A DNA stretch of 64,000 bases from Phycomyces nitens (Eukaryota > Mucoromycota > Mucoromycetes > Mucorales > Phycomycetaceae), in assembly GCA_022702545.1 (NCBI GenBank), contig JAHRBC010000003.1:5580001-5644000 (forward strand). Direction: 5' to 3'. Numbering within the stretch: the first letter of the stretch is position 1; each line of letters starts with the position of its first letter. The position numbers and the translations under genes are program-made. Under the pieces are notes generated by a model. The model saw only the letters and a list, made by a program, of their open reading frames with translations, did no database searches and was not told where the DNA came from. Shown here piece by piece: positions 34,601 through 48,144 of the stretch.

Positions 34601-35522
34601 AGAGAGTCGAAAATCTTTTTTTATAAGCCATAGGGGTTATTTTGGACTGTCTGTCTGTGCTAGGAACAATAAAAGTAAATGTATCCAGGCAATCAAATCA
34701 TGATGTAGAGTTTGATCATATCAAAATATTGATAATAGTTTATGAAATCGGTTCCTGACAATGCACAGTAAAGGGATCCAGACAGACTGTAGAATGTTTA
34801 ATTGATACAACAGTGCAACGGTGATCTTTTTTTTTAAAAAAATAATAATAATTATTATATTAACTTGGCTATTATCTTGGGCGTGTCACTTTGAGGACAT
34901 AAATGAAAAAAAAGACGCGTCTAGTATGGCTGTTTGGTTGAGCATGCATTGCATGTGAAGAGGTGGGAAAAATAAAATAAATCAACCTGAGCATGCCGTT
35001 CCGCCCCGTCCTTGTAGAGTTGAAATGGAATAGCGGCAGGAATGGTGAATAAAATAAATAAAACAGAGCCCTGGAGGGGCCTATGCTTAAATATCGTTTT
35101 TTTTTTTCCCTTGGTGAGAAAGAGTGGAGTAAGTGTGTGCTACAGACTGCCCCAGTCCACACAATCAAGACCCCGTTCATGATGCTTTGAAAAAAAAAGT
35201 GTTGATATCAGCAGCTCATCAATCAATCAATCAATCGAGGATTTCCTATATACAGGGGGGAGGATTGCATTCACTCTATTTTGTGACGTTGGGAATCTGA
35301 CTGTCCAGATGCGCCACTTTAAATGCCAATAAAAAAAAGAAACTCCCACCTCTTCTTGATTTTAGTCGCCGACTTAATAGGGCCTCTTTTATTATATATA
35401 AATTTATATGCATCCTGGTGTTTCTTGCTTTCTTGATTCCAACTCTCTCTCTTATACTCAAATTCCTGTAAGTCTGTTCAGCAGAATCCTGACACGTTAT
35501 TGACAACATTCTATAGTCAAAC
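33269..35522. other. Spacer between C2H2 gene and TPI1
   Basis: About 2.2 kb without a supported gene. X-box-like sequences occur at 33845-33857 (ATTGCCTAGCAAC) and 33983-33994 (CTCCATGGTAAC). A (TAA)n run is at 34566-34595. The TPI1 promoter occupies the last few hundred bases, with TGACGTT at 35284-35290 and a TATATATAA-type stretch near 35392. Confidence 0.5.
34566..34595. repeat. (TAA)n microsatellite
   Basis: About nine to ten ATA/TAA units in the spacer upstream of TPI1. Confidence 0.9.
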
Positions 35523-36536
<1,014 letters not shown>

Positions 36537-37972
36537 ATTCTCCACACTTTCCCCACAAAATACATACTACTCTTACCAAGAAATCGAATAAAAATCAAGA
36601 GCAATTATTCGCTTGTAAACCCTTTTTTTCTCTTCTTCTTGCTCCTACAGAGTGACCCTGTCCATTGGACTTTGCATGGAATAACGGTGTGACGTGTGCG
36701 ACACCCCTCTTATGACATGGGCTCTAGGGTTTGAATGAAACAAGAGTGTTTGGAGAGGAGAATTACGCCGTGATTCCAATTCCTGGATTCTTACGCATGA
36801 ATTTCACGATTTATCAGTTTATTTCCGTTTATTCAGCAAAATACGAGGCCAATATATGTATAATAATCATCATTGGCCCAAATGGAGTATGTTGACAATC
36901 TTGTGGTTTTCAACATGAAAAAGATTCCTATGTTTACTGTTTCATAGTTGGCCCAAACTCGATAAGTGCAATATGGGATACATCATGTCAAATAACAAGT
37001 CCAGACCACATGTAAGGGTGAGATATTTATCCTGAACACGGTTTTTCATATGGGAATTATACACGGTTTGTATGGCACTAGAAGAGAGAGAGCTTTCAAT
37101 CGATACACCGAGTTTGGTGGTAGTAAAAAGTGTAATCGGCTCATTTTTTTGAGGGGAAGAGTCTGTGGACAAAACACACCTCTGGTCAATAGATACAGAA
37201 AGATGGTGAGTTGAAGATGGACTAAGAATGGAATTCAAGTTATTTCGAGACTTCTTGAATTTATTTTTGTGTATAAAATATAAATATAAATCTATTCACT
37301 AGACTTTAAAGACATTGTGCTTGTGATATAATGCAAGGCCAGATTCCATGACATCCAAAGCCCTTGATTGTAAATATATATATTTACAAAAAAGAAATTG
37401 ATGTGATTATATCCATACATGGCAGTGTGGAGTATACTCAGCCTGAGATGGAAATTGTTACTTTGGATCAAGAGCCAAAAATAGAATCGATTGTCAAATA
37501 GAGTTGTTGACTGTGTGGATGAGTTACACGGCGCTTACTTGCTCATAGTAATTGTGAATATAAATTTAGCTGATTGCTAGTAGTCAAAGTCTTTTCAGGA
37601 TAGATCAACAAGTGCAGTACTCAATTACCACTCGAGAGTCACATTGGCAAACAGAACCATAGGGATTCTACACTTCTTTAAAGATAAAGAGTGGTGTGTG
37701 CGTGGGTAGGAGAAAACTTTATGAAATGTATAAATATACTCATCTTCCATGTTCTATATTTATTTATTTATTTATTTATATTTTTGGGTGGAGTTTATTT
37801 CATGACGCAGTTTACATTGTTCAGGCCAATTTGGTCTTTATTCAGCCACCCTTTGCCTTTTTCAATCTTCTCCATCTTCCTCTTCTCTCTCTCTCCCTTT
37901 TATTTTGTCAATAGTCTTTCTTGTCTCCCTCTTTTTGAACACTAGACTTGTCTTTTTTCGACCTCTTTTCCA
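36537..37972. other. Spacer between TPI1 and Pro-rich gene
   Basis: No convincing gene. A 98-codon minus-strand frame (36942-37238) lacks recognisable motifs. The AATAAAAATC near 36588 is a plausible TPI1 poly(A) signal. A pyrimidine-rich stretch at 37860-37970 directly precedes the next start and looks like a leader. Confidence 0.45.
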
Positions 37973-39463
37973 ATGGATAGTTGTTCTCCAAAACCAATGT
38001 CGCCTTACTATACTTCCCAGCCGTCCTCTGCCTTTCCATGGCCAGCACCTTCACCGCCTTCCACCAAGCATAGTTCACATTCACCTTCAAATGAGGTTAC
38101 AATCAAGGAAATACTTGATCGCTACAAGGATAATCCCGAGCTATTGAAGCATGTGCTGATTGCAAAGGCAGAGGAAGACAAGGTAGGCCACAGCAAAGAC
38201 CAATCAAGTTACTAATTCTACTCACAGAGACAAGCAGCAGAAGATACTCTCAAGACAGAACAGGCACGCATACATCTCCGGCAGATGGACATAGACTTCA
38301 TTCGTGAACAGACAAAATTAGGGAGATCAATGTCTGAAAAGACGCATTATCCATCCCACCCACAGAAATACCAAGTGTCTTACTATGGCCTTGCTCCAGT
38401 CCAGCAGCAGGTCCTTGCACGCATCACCGGCTCAGATACCACATATCAATCCTACTCCCCACCCTCCATTTCCGAACCATATCCTCATTCTCCTTCTCCA
38501 CCAGTCTATCCTCATTCAGCGCATCCTCTCTGTCCAGCACCAATTCCATCCTATTATCCCCACACCCATTATCATGCACCTGCACCTGCTTCTGCCTCTA
38601 TCCTTGATAATCGCAGCAGCAGCAGCAGCAATAGTAGTAGTAATAACACCCACAACAATATCTTTCGCCCAAGCCATCTCCAGGCACGTCATCATCCTTT
38701 ACCACAACAACAACAACAATCTCATCCAACTATAACCACATCACCAGCATCAAAATCAGCAGAAGCTAGACCAGCAGCCAGTCTGCCAGCACATTCTGTA
38801 CCAGCACACCCTGTACCAGCACATCCTGTATCAGCACATCCTGTACCAACACATTCTGTACCAGCCTCCCCACTAGACCAAGAGTCTCGCAAACGCAGTC
38901 GACAGTCCATAAGTGCTGGTAATTCAGATGGCCACCAAACCCCTTTTGAGAACCGTGAATTGGCTCATCACAAAGTAATGGAGGCTCTCAAGGCAAAGAT
39001 CCAGCGAAGCACAAGGAACAGTAGCACTTCTCCAACCACGCCCTATAAGCCTGTGGACAGCGATAGAATAAAAAAGGTTCGCTGTTTACCCAAACCTGCT
39101 CAGTTGTGTCATGCATTGAACACAGACCAGGCTGCTGCTTGTCCCACTCCATCTCCACGTTCAGCCAAGCCAATCTTGCCACCAATTGACACAAGTGTCG
39201 GCCGTATATTGCCTCGTCCCACCCTTCCTTCCATATCTCCACTGCCTGACAAAACCCCACTTTCGTCCTGCCCAGATCCTATTAATGTTTGCAGCCCAAC
39301 TAAACCGATTAAAGCCACCTGTACTTCTCCAACCACCACTTCTAATCCTCCAAACAAGCCCAATTCCACTTCCAATTCCCATTCTACTTCCAATTCCACT
39401 TCCACTTCTCCCATAACCACCATTGAACCCACAAGCATCAAAACCATCACGACAGACGCATAA
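37973..39463 (+). CDS. Pro/Ser-rich probable regulatory protein, unknown
   Basis: Two exons (first ends at GACAAG, about 38180; second starts at about 38229) encode about 465 aa. After MDSCSPKPMSPYYTSQPSSA there is one charged helical block, VTIKEILDRYKDNPELLKHV then LIAKAEEDKRQAAEDTLKTE and ARIHLRQMDIDFIREQ (about residues 40-105), likely a coiled coil. The rest is disordered: Pro/His/Tyr-rich, poly-Ser/Asn, poly-Gln, a five-residue repeat (A-H-P-V-P type) at 38780-38867, a short basic segment (RKRSRQS) that could be a nuclear signal, and a Thr/Ser/Asn-rich tail. This layout suggests a transcription or signalling adaptor, but no named domain is recognised. The 15-nt repeats give the largest length-variation risk. 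Confidence 0.7.
38780..38867 (+). repeat. 15-bp coding tandem repeat (AHPVP units)
   Basis: Five to six units of roughly CAGCACATCCTGTAC encode alternating A-H-S/P-V-P/S. Point differences among units show some age. Confidence 0.8.
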
Positions 39464-39581
39464 CAATAAAACTTAAAGTGTATAATATAAACATTATACA
39501 TATATTTATATAGATATTAAAAAAAACCAGGCGTTTTTTATTTTTATTTTTCTTTACAGAATTTGTTATTTTACATGTATT

Positions 39582-41234
39582 TTAGTCCTCTTTCTTAGCC
39601 TCGCCCTCTACAGGACTAGGAGTAGGATCACCCAGAATGTATCTCATAAACAGACTAGATAACAAACACAATCCCAAGCTAGTTGCAATCCAATGTGTAC
39701 CCACAAAATTGAACAGATTGTCTAGCATGGACACACCCCTGGGAGGGTTGGTAGATGTGCCTGTAATTTCGCCTGCAGACACTGCGCGAATAGTCTTGAA
39801 AAGCTCCTTGGGCTTATCAATCGTCAGAGTATTCTCATCAACATCAACACTAAAGTATTGCTTTCGGCTGGGATCCATAATAATTGCCTTGGGGACCTTG
39901 GATTTGGTCAACTTGTAGATCCTGTTGGCATAGTTGGCCCACAGACTAGCATCCAATTGAACAAAGAGTGTGTTCTTGTCATTCTCGGTTGCCTCGTTCT
40001 TCCATTCAGTGGCCAAATCACGGAAAGCCTTTACAGACTCATCATTGTTATTGTCCATCAAGGCCATGACTACCAGATGATCCCCCTTTAGGAGATCAAC
40101 CGAGTTTGCACGGTTGAGCATATTGATCAGAGGGAAACGCTCCTTGTTGATCCAGGAAAGCAGTTCCAGGCGAGAAGACTTATCGAGCAGGTTAATCTCG
40201 GCCAGAGGAGTATAGAGAACTTCTTGGTCGTCCTTGACAATCAACATTGCAGGAACATCTTCAAATCCGAGGTTAAATCGCTTAAAGGCATAGACATCAC
40301 TTGTAGTATAGAATGGAACTTTGCCCATCAACGGAATGGCCATTTCCTCTGTCAATTCCTTTATGCAATGATGTTAGCAGATTGCCAAGTATTTACATGT
40401 CTATATAGATTACCTTGATTGCATGGTCTTCTTCTCCACAAAAGGTTACAACTGACACAGGAGATTGGGTCAACCGTTCGATGAGGCCAGCTTCATCAAC
40501 ATTCTCAACAGGAGGACTAATTGACATGGTTGAATGAGAAATACATTGATACTTTGAAGCATTTGCTATTAACAACAAGTCGGACCACTCACCCTGCCAT
40601 CTTCTTTGCATACTCTTCGAGTTTCTCGGCAGTGCGCTCGCCACTGTATTCGAATACAGTGCCATGACCATAACTATTGCCCAATTCAATTAAACCTTGT
40701 CAACCACAAAACCAACTTACAACTTGAGCGATGGGAGACCAGACACACCGTTCTCTGAGCACAACTCTATAGATAATCAGAGCACAATATTATGTGCTGT
40801 TTGTTAGTCATTGGCCAACAAGGCTGATACACAAGAATGTAGCAATGTCCAGGAATCGATTTGTACCACTGGATTCCTTCTATCGTGCTACTTGCCTTTG
40901 TTATCTTCACAGTTGATCTCTCCAACCCCAATAGTGCCCTTCAAGTCACCAGCCAGTTGATTCCAAATTGGCTCCAATTTCTGACAATGACCGCACCATG
41001 GAGCGTAATACTTTATAAACCAAGGATTCTCTTCTGAATTGGCCTTGATGGTCTTTAGGGTCTCTGGTGAGATGATTTCACTAGGACTTTTTTTTTTGGT
41101 TTGGTTTGGATATTAGTGCCAGTATTCCATAGAGCCATGTTTTTAGTTTACCTGTTGGCCTTGGCGGTTCCTTGGGCAGCAATACTCTGCTGTGCAAAAG
41201 CAAACAGAGCCAGTGCGATGAATGAGATTTTCAT
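39582..41234 (-). CDS. ER transmembrane thioredoxin/PDI (TMX3-like)
   Basis: Membrane-bound protein disulfide isomerase of the secretory pathway. The signal peptide MKISFIALALFAFAQQSIAA is followed by a thioredoxin domain with YYAPWCGHCQKLEPIW (CGHC active site, about 40987-41010), GEINCEDNK and the cis-Pro region GVSGLPSLKL. Redox-inactive b/b'-like domains follow (SPVSVVTFCGEEDHAIK; AFKRFNLGFEDVPAMLIVKD). A C-terminal membrane span FVGTHWIATSLGLCLLSSLF precedes a short acidic/basic tail ending GEAKKED. There is no KDEL; the KKED end resembles a dilysine-type retrieval signal. Total about 470 aa in five or so exons, the usual size for TMX3-like proteins. Start is the only ATG giving a signal peptide. 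Confidence 0.9.
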
Positions 41235-42031
41235 GACTAATGAAGATGATGAAGGGAAAAAACTAGAGCCATTCAGCATTTCCTCTTTTTGCATTTTTTT
41301 ATACCATTGAAACGCGGTCTCACTTTTTGGGTTTCTATTTCCTTTTTTGGAAAAGGAATAGAGATTTTTGGTCCACAGTTATAAAGATGGAATATACTCT
41401 AGACCCCTTTCTTTGGTCGATAAAGATGGAGACTTGAAGGGCATTTTTGCCTGTATTAAGCCTTTAATTGAATACATTTGCATTAAAACACGAATATTTA
41501 ACTCTCTTTTTTTTAGAATATATATATATACGCCCTTTATTCTCACAAAAGTCTGGATTAAACTATAGTCAAGCATATATATATATCTGCAGACTAGGCA
41601 AAGATTATAGCATTCAAACAAGATTTGAACTTTATGTCATGTATTATGGATAATCAATGTCGATTGATACCATAGATACCAATTAGTCCTTGGTTCTTCT
41701 GTAGGATAAACGCCCAGCCTTTTAAAACACACCATCTCTAAGAGTATCAAGCACCAAGATGTATGGATGCTGCAAGATTCTGTATAATCAATCATTTTAC
41801 CCTTTTTTTTTACTAGGTCTATCACTAAAGTACTTTACAATTCACACTTTGTAAAATGGATCCTTGGGATTGATTTGAATGTTTGTACGTATAATGCATT
41901 TTTTCATTTCTATCAACAAATGTTTTTTCTTCTTTCTCTAGGGTCTGTTTACAAAAGAGATGGATAGAGCGAATGAATGAGGGGGAAAAAGGTAAAAAAG
42001 AAGAAGAATTTAAGCTTGGAGATCAACACCT
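41235..42031. other. Spacer between TMX3-like promoter and GND1 3' end
   Basis: No gene supported. It holds the TMX3-like promoter and the GND1 poly(A) region. (TA)n runs sit at 41518-41529 and 41575-41586. Confidence 0.45.
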
Positions 42032-43852
42032 TTAAGCATCGTAGGTGGAGGCAGAGACGTTGCCACCGCGACCAGTCCAGTTGGTGTGGTGGTGGGTACT
42101 AGAGATGCGTATATAGATTGTGTTAGAAATGATATAAATGATATAAAAGACATAAAAGATGCTTACCCAGGGGCAGAGAGGAGCTCGTAGGTGTGGGCAC
42201 CAAAGTAATCACGCTGGGCCTGGAGGAGGTTGGCGGGGAGCATCTCGTGACGGAGACCATCGTAGAAGTTGAGGGCAGTAGAGAGAGCAGGGGTGGGGAT
42301 ACCCAAAATGACAGCCTGTGCAATCACGTTTCTCCAGGCATCCTGGGCCTTGGCAGTGGCTTCCTGGAAGAAGGAGTCGAACAACAAGTTCTCGAGCTTG
42401 CCGTTGTTGTCATAGGCCTCTCTGATCTTGCCCAAGAAGGCAGAGCGGATAATGCATCCACCGCGCCACATAAGAGCAATACCAGCGTAGTTCAAGTTCC
42501 AGCCAAAGTCAAGAGCAGCCTGACGCATGAGCATGAAACCCTGGGCATAAGAGACAATCTTGGAAGCGTACAAGGCCTGACCGAGCTGGTCAATGAAGAC
42601 CTTCTTGTCACCAGTGAACTTGGCGTTCTTGGGGCCCTGGAGGAGCTTGGAGGCACGGGTGCGCTCATCCTTGAGAGAAGACAAGCAGCGGGCATAGACA
42701 GCCTCACCGATCAAGGTGACGGGAATACCACGGTCGAGAGAGTCGATACCAGTCCACTTACCGGTACCCTTTTGTCCAGCAGTGTCTCTGATCTTCTCGA
42801 CAAGAGGCTTGCCATCGGTGTCCTTGAACTTGAGAATATCACGGGTGATCTCAATCAAGAAAGAGTCCAACTCGCCCTTGTTCCATTCCTCAAATACAGC
42901 AGCCATCTCATCGTGGGACATACCAAGACCCTCGAGCATGATCTGATAGACTTCGCAAATCAACTGCATGTCTCCGTATTCTAAGATACGAATATGTTCA
43001 TGTCAGATTGCTGATGGTTCCTGTAGTGTGTGTATGGAGATTTCGAATGATCTGTTGACTTACCGATACCGTTGTGGACCATCTTGACATAGTGGCCGGA
43101 TCCGTTCTCACCGACCCAGTCGCAGCAAGAAGCACCATCAGGGGCCTTAGCAGCAATAGCCTGGAAGATGGGCTTGATGTGCTCCCAAGCGGCAGGGTTG
43201 CCACCAGGCATAAGGGAAGGACCGTAACGGGCACCTTCCTCACCACCAGAGACACCGGAACCGACAAAGAGGATACCCTTTGCCTCCAACTCCTTGGTGC
43301 GGCGGATAGAGTCGGGGAAGTGAGAGTTACCACCATCGATGATGATATCACCCTTCTCGAGGAAAGGCAAGAGCTGGTCGATGAAGTTGTCAACAGCGGA
43401 ACCAGCCTTGACGAGGAGCATGACCTTTCTGGGGCGCTTCAACTTGGAGCACAACTCTTCGATAGAGTGGGCACCGACAACATTGGTACCTTTTTTTTGG
43501 TTGGTTGGTTAGACCTTGTGAATATATTGACTAGTGGTATTTACCCTTGGCCTCGTTCTCCAAGAAGAGATCGACCTTGGAGGTTGTGCGGTTGTAAGCA
43601 CAGACGGTGAAACCGTGGTCATTCATGTTGAGAATGAGGTTCTGGCCCTATATGATCGCGTAAACATTGGTCAGGAACAAAGATCGATGCTTTACTGTGG
43701 TACAGATTCTTGTGCTTTCTAACGAATGGCTTACCATGACAGCCAAACCAATGAGACCGATATCAGCACTATGGTTTGATTTGGGTTGGTTTGATTTAGT
43801 ATTCACGCGTTTATTTGCCATTGATCCCATAATCTTACACAGCTTGAGACAT
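42032..43852 (-). CDS. GND1: 6-phosphogluconate dehydrogenase, decarboxylating
   Basis: Oxidises 6-phosphogluconate to ribulose 5-phosphate with NADPH formation (pentose phosphate pathway, cytosol). Exon 1 is 14 nt (43839-43852, MSQA plus GT). A 70-nt intron (43769-43838) leads to [11 protein letters not shown], matching the family N-terminus. Later blocks: [76 protein letters not shown] (catalytic Lys) and GQKGTGKWT. The main exon continues to [10 protein letters not shown], and a last exon gives [20 protein letters not shown] with final Ala. An ATG at 43830 is open into exon 2 but would add 29 non-conserved residues through what is better read as intron. Length is about 490 aa. Confidence 0.96.
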
Positions 43853-45457
43853 ATTTCTTGTGATGTTTAGAAAGATGAAGTAAAGAAGAAGAAGAAGAAG
43901 AAGATTGTTGGGAAACGAGCGGGTTTGTATAAGTAACTTAAATAAAGAATCCAAGGGTCGGGTATTATAAAGCAACAGTGGGGCGAATAAAGAGCGATGA
44001 TGTAACAACCCTGAATAAGATAATTCTATTTTGTCTGCAGCCTATAGAAAGCATGGATCCTCTCAACAGTCAGCAAAGTACGGGCTTATCAGGAAGCCTG
44101 ATATTTTGATTGGGATAATCCGAGTGATCTTGAATTTATAATACTTTTATACTAACCCTGACCTTGCACGTTAAAATATTGGCTACTGACAAATCATTAA
44201 CATCCCATGCCCAACCTCACAAGTCTCTACAATTCCCACCTTATCCACCCTAATCTCAGGCCAACATTTTAATTTTTTCAAGCTTTTAAATCTCAGTGAG
44301 TCTGGTTTATTATTATTATTTTCCCTTACTACAGTGACTGGTGTCTCCAGAGTACCCACTCTCCGCCCTGGTTTGGGGTAAAAGTATATGGCATGCCATC
44401 AATTCAATGGCCTGAATTCCCTAGGTATATAGAGCCTTGCACAGATCAGATAAATATCTGTCAGTGCTTAGGAAACACGCTCAAAGGCATCTAGAATACA
44501 TAACAGACACTAGTCAAATTGACACTTGGCATCATTATCATAATATTATATATATATATAAAAAGGCCTTTATATTACCCAACAATCCCAAGCCAATTTG
44601 GATACCCAAGATCTCCAACACCTCTTTGGCGTCAGAGCCCATCAGAGCAAATATTCCCATACCAACCATACTTTTATTTCCAATGACAAACAAATCAATT
44701 CAAACGACAATCTTCCATGGGCCGTATTTAAGCCCTGGTCAACATGGCATCAACCATCAACCACCAACTAATACCATGCTATCTACCATACAAGATTGCA
44801 TATTAGCTTCTTGACTGCAAATACAAGAAATAGAGTAAATTTTCGTGTCTGAAAGCAAGTCACGCCCTGCTCTGGAATCATTTTTTGGCTGCGTATTTTA
44901 TCCATCAAAAATACATTTTGTAAGCAGCAATGACAAACCATTTTTATGGCCAATTCTCAAAAGTCAACATGATATAGAATTATAAAGTCTTTGGCTGAGT
45001 ACGGCATATGTCTACTCGTTTGCCAGTATCCTCTTTACTTGAAGGTTACATTCGATAATAGACATATGAGGTCGGCATATACGTGTTTGTGTAGGTTTTT
45101 TTTTAAAACTCCTGGGGATGTTCTATTGCGTGCTTGTTGTGCACATTAATACGCGAATCTCAAACGGGTCCCGCATTATCCCACTCTGCTTTTTTTTATT
45201 TTATTTTCACAAAAGCAAGATATATTGAATCTAGGATATTTTCATGGCCATGTATTGAACTCCTTGTATTGAGTTTGGTCTTGTTTGGGTTGGTTAGTCT
45301 ATGTGTGTACAGTTGTGTGTGTGTACAGTTGTGCATATAAAAGTATAATAAGCGGAATATATTGGAGATATCTCGGGATAATAAATAAAAGCTGGGGATC
45401 ATTGCTTAGTATTTAGGTTAATAAGTCATATTCTTTGTCTAGATTGTTTTTAGTATC

Positions 45458-45495
<38 letters not shown>

Positions 45496-46481
45496 ACAAT
45501 AGCGATAGCAATTGGCTAAACTGCTTGATATTCCTCTGCCCATTCAACAAGATATATTTTGCGAGTCTTGGTTTAAGCACACAGAATACTTTAAAATATT
45601 AAAGTATCCATTCAGTCTCGGAAGAATATAGGATTAATGAATAATCAATGATCAAGGAAAAATAGAACCGGAAACAAATATATGGCCAATCTATATATAG
45701 ACGGGAATTAGGAGAAATAAGCAATTAGAAAGACTCGAGTATCAATTTTTGGATATCCAGGCAATTAATAAATCAAGTTCAAAAGAGTCTCTTTTATTTT
45801 AACATTTTATATTACAATTATTATCATTAGTCATATCCAAGGTCTAAAAGGCAAAATAAAAAAATCTGATAAGCAGCAGTTGAGTTGCTTTTGATCAATT
45901 GACTGGAAATGGTTTATCAATATAGATCCATAGATCTGATAAAGAATGTTCTTGTAGACCCTTTGGATCTAATAATTAAAAAAAAAAGTACCAAAGATCT
46001 GATAATGTATACCAATAACTGGAACTTTTTCAATTATGCATAGCTTATTTATGGGGTTTCCACTGTATTCTTGAAAACATGATACAATGATTTAAAAGAA
46101 GTTTCATGAACCATGAAATGATCACAACAAAAAGGGTTCATTTAATCAAATTATGGAGTATAATGAACCCTCATTTGGTACAACCATACAAGCACCAGGG
46201 TAAATACGAGAAATAAAAATGGGTTGCAATATATTTCCCTCGACTCTAGACAGCAGAAAAATATAAAAGAATGATTATGGATCAGGTTGACAATACGCCC
46301 GATGCTCTCTTGAAAGACAAGGTCGCCTCTAATGATAGCAATGATAATAACAGTTAATATTTCTATAAAAAATATTTAGAGATCAATTATCAATGCCAAA
46401 AAATAGCACTTGCCTCGACGAGAAAACCAAATCTATCTGTTTTCAATACAAAAGAGCAATAGTAAATATAATATAATTTTT
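43853..46481. other. Long AT-rich spacer with (TA)n tract
   Basis: About 2.6 kb. The GND1 promoter is next to 43853, with a GAAGAAGAAG leader-like run. A 125-codon plus-strand frame (44437-44814) has no recognisable content. A (TA)n run is at 45463-45491. Nothing else is supported. Confidence 0.5.
45463..45491. repeat. (TA)n microsatellite
   Basis: About 14 TA units in gene-free DNA. Confidence 0.9.
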
Positions 46482-47671
46482 TTAATTGATATCAAATATT
46501 GACACATCCATGTCTTCGCCCTCGATCCTTTCTCGTCTCAATCCTGCAATATAATCTTGGATACTTGGTGGTTCCAACCGAAAGAAATCATATGTACGCG
46601 ATTCCCCTCTGCCGACACAGTGAAGCATGTTTTTAAATATGGTCGAGAGAACGTAGGCTCTTTTTTGTGCCATCGTGCCTTTTGCCATTGTATACTCAAA
46701 ATAATTTTCGACATTCCAAAACTCCCATTTGACAATAACTGCCACCTTTTCCATGCGCTTGTTACTCTCAGCAGCATACACTGTCATAAATATTTAGTAT
46801 CCTTGTCTATTGGTGATCGTCTTTGGTACTTTTTATTATTATTACCAAAATCGTCTTTACTGTCGAATGGCTGTACTATGTTTGCTGAGATGATACTGGT
46901 AGTATTGCCATATAGAGTGTACCAATCGTCGAAATTAGGTGAAAAATGTAGGTATTTTTCCAACTTTTTATCGGCTGTCAAGATGGTGGGAATTTGGATT
47001 TCATTTCTTGAATTATCGCCAGGCCCCATTATACTGCTGGTTATTCCATCGGGCGTAACAATGGAGTGAAGATTAAAGGAATTGAATATCTTACATCCTT
47101 CATAAAGTGATTTTTTGGTCTTGGTATCTATTTTTGGCTCTTCGTTTTCATACATATTTCCATCAATGAACCCAACGATCATTGGTAAAGAAGCACCCTT
47201 TTCATAAATAGCTTTGGAGAACCTTTTCAATTTTTCTGGACGAAAATGGTGTGTATCAAACTGGGTACTCCATTTTACTTGTTTGTATATAAGTTGTTCC
47301 ATTCCTTTACAGACAGCTGATATATCCAATTTGTTCATCCCAAAAAGAAGAATCATTTCCTTCAGGGCTCTAGAGGTACTGTATCTATGGATCAACATGG
47401 CAAAACCGAGATGGTTAGAGACCTTTACAGTCGAGAACTGACATGTTTCCTCCAATCCAAGGGCTTCGACTATTGTCTTGATTTCTTGCAAGGAAAACCG
47501 GAAAAGATAGATACACATTCCTTCGTTCAATAAGGTTAACTCGAGTCTGTTGTAGACCGACTTGGATTTATTCTTTTTTCTGTAAGGAAGATCGGGATCT
47601 TGATATTTTAGATCCTGGTGTGAGAGTAGCAGATATCGTACGTTAATACAAAAGTCAACAGGAGTAGACAT
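46482..47671 (-). CDS. PIF/Harbinger transposase-derived nuclease-like protein (HARBI1-like)
   Basis: Belongs by motif to the DDE_4 (Harbinger) superfamily. The helical N-terminal part reads NEGMCIYLFRFSLQEIKTIV and FAMLIHRYSTSRALKEMILL with FG. The catalytic core has PMIVGFIDGNMYENEE (first Asp, about residue 170), SLYEGCKIFNSFNLHSIVTP with DG, and GPGDNSRNEIQI. A 68-80-nt intron (about 46765-46834) leads to AESNKRMEKVAVIVKWEFW and the C-terminal signature LSTIFKNMLHCVG with PPSIQDYIAG. Total is about 370-380 aa, normal for the family. The position usually filled by Glu in the V-E-W/H motif reads V-K-W, and the usual H-D-S motif reads D-N-S. The reading frame is intact, so it is either newly inactive or domesticated. 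No terminal inverted repeats or second Myb-like ORF were found by eye. Confidence 0.8.
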
Positions 47672-48144
47672 TTTATTCGAGAGAGGTCTGATATATTGTG
47701 AATAATAAGAAAAGAAGCCGTTGTATAATACATGTTAATAACGACCTTGGAGTAACTATTATATAATGCATTTTCATAATATGAGCCTAGCAGAATAGTT
47801 TTTTTTTTGGTATCAGAAATAAACCTAGTACGAAACCGCTCATGCATTTCCAAGGTAATATAGTCCATCGTAAAAAGGAACAAAGACTCCCTGCCCATCT
47901 TTTCTAAATGTATATATTTTTCTTTTATTATTGGAGTCTATTGATGAATAATATCATTTAATAGGGAATTGACAACTGTAGCGCAACCAATGTTTATCTA
48001 GTGGGCTTCATGGCCTAGAATGCAGGTTTGGATAGTATATATTGTATTGATATTTTGCATATTAATTCGTATTGCAAGTTGCCACATAAACACCAAGTAG
48101 TTATATATTATAAAAAAAAAGGATCTTTATTCATTTTATCTATA
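47672..48144. other. Spacer between Harbinger-like gene and CLP1
   Basis: Minus-strand frame 47608-47898 (begins MGRESLFLFTMDYITLE) overlaps the Harbinger start and could be an unrecognised 5' exon, but no good splice pair links them. AATAATATA-rich sequence near 48100-48145 should include the CLP1 3' end. Confidence 0.4.

Noticed and set aside
36942..37238. 98-codon minus-strand frame after TPI1
   Set aside because: No motif, no exon partners, and Ser/Leu-rich content expected by chance.
42193..42984. 263-codon plus-strand frame opposite GND1 (and 178 codons at 43074-43610)
   Set aside because: Mirror of the GC-biased third positions of GND1; the minus strand encodes the enzyme across the same bases.
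44437..44814. 125-codon plus-strand frame in the GND1 upstream spacer
   Set aside because: Ile/Pro/Asn-rich with no recognisable domain, no promoter context and a (TA)n run inside.
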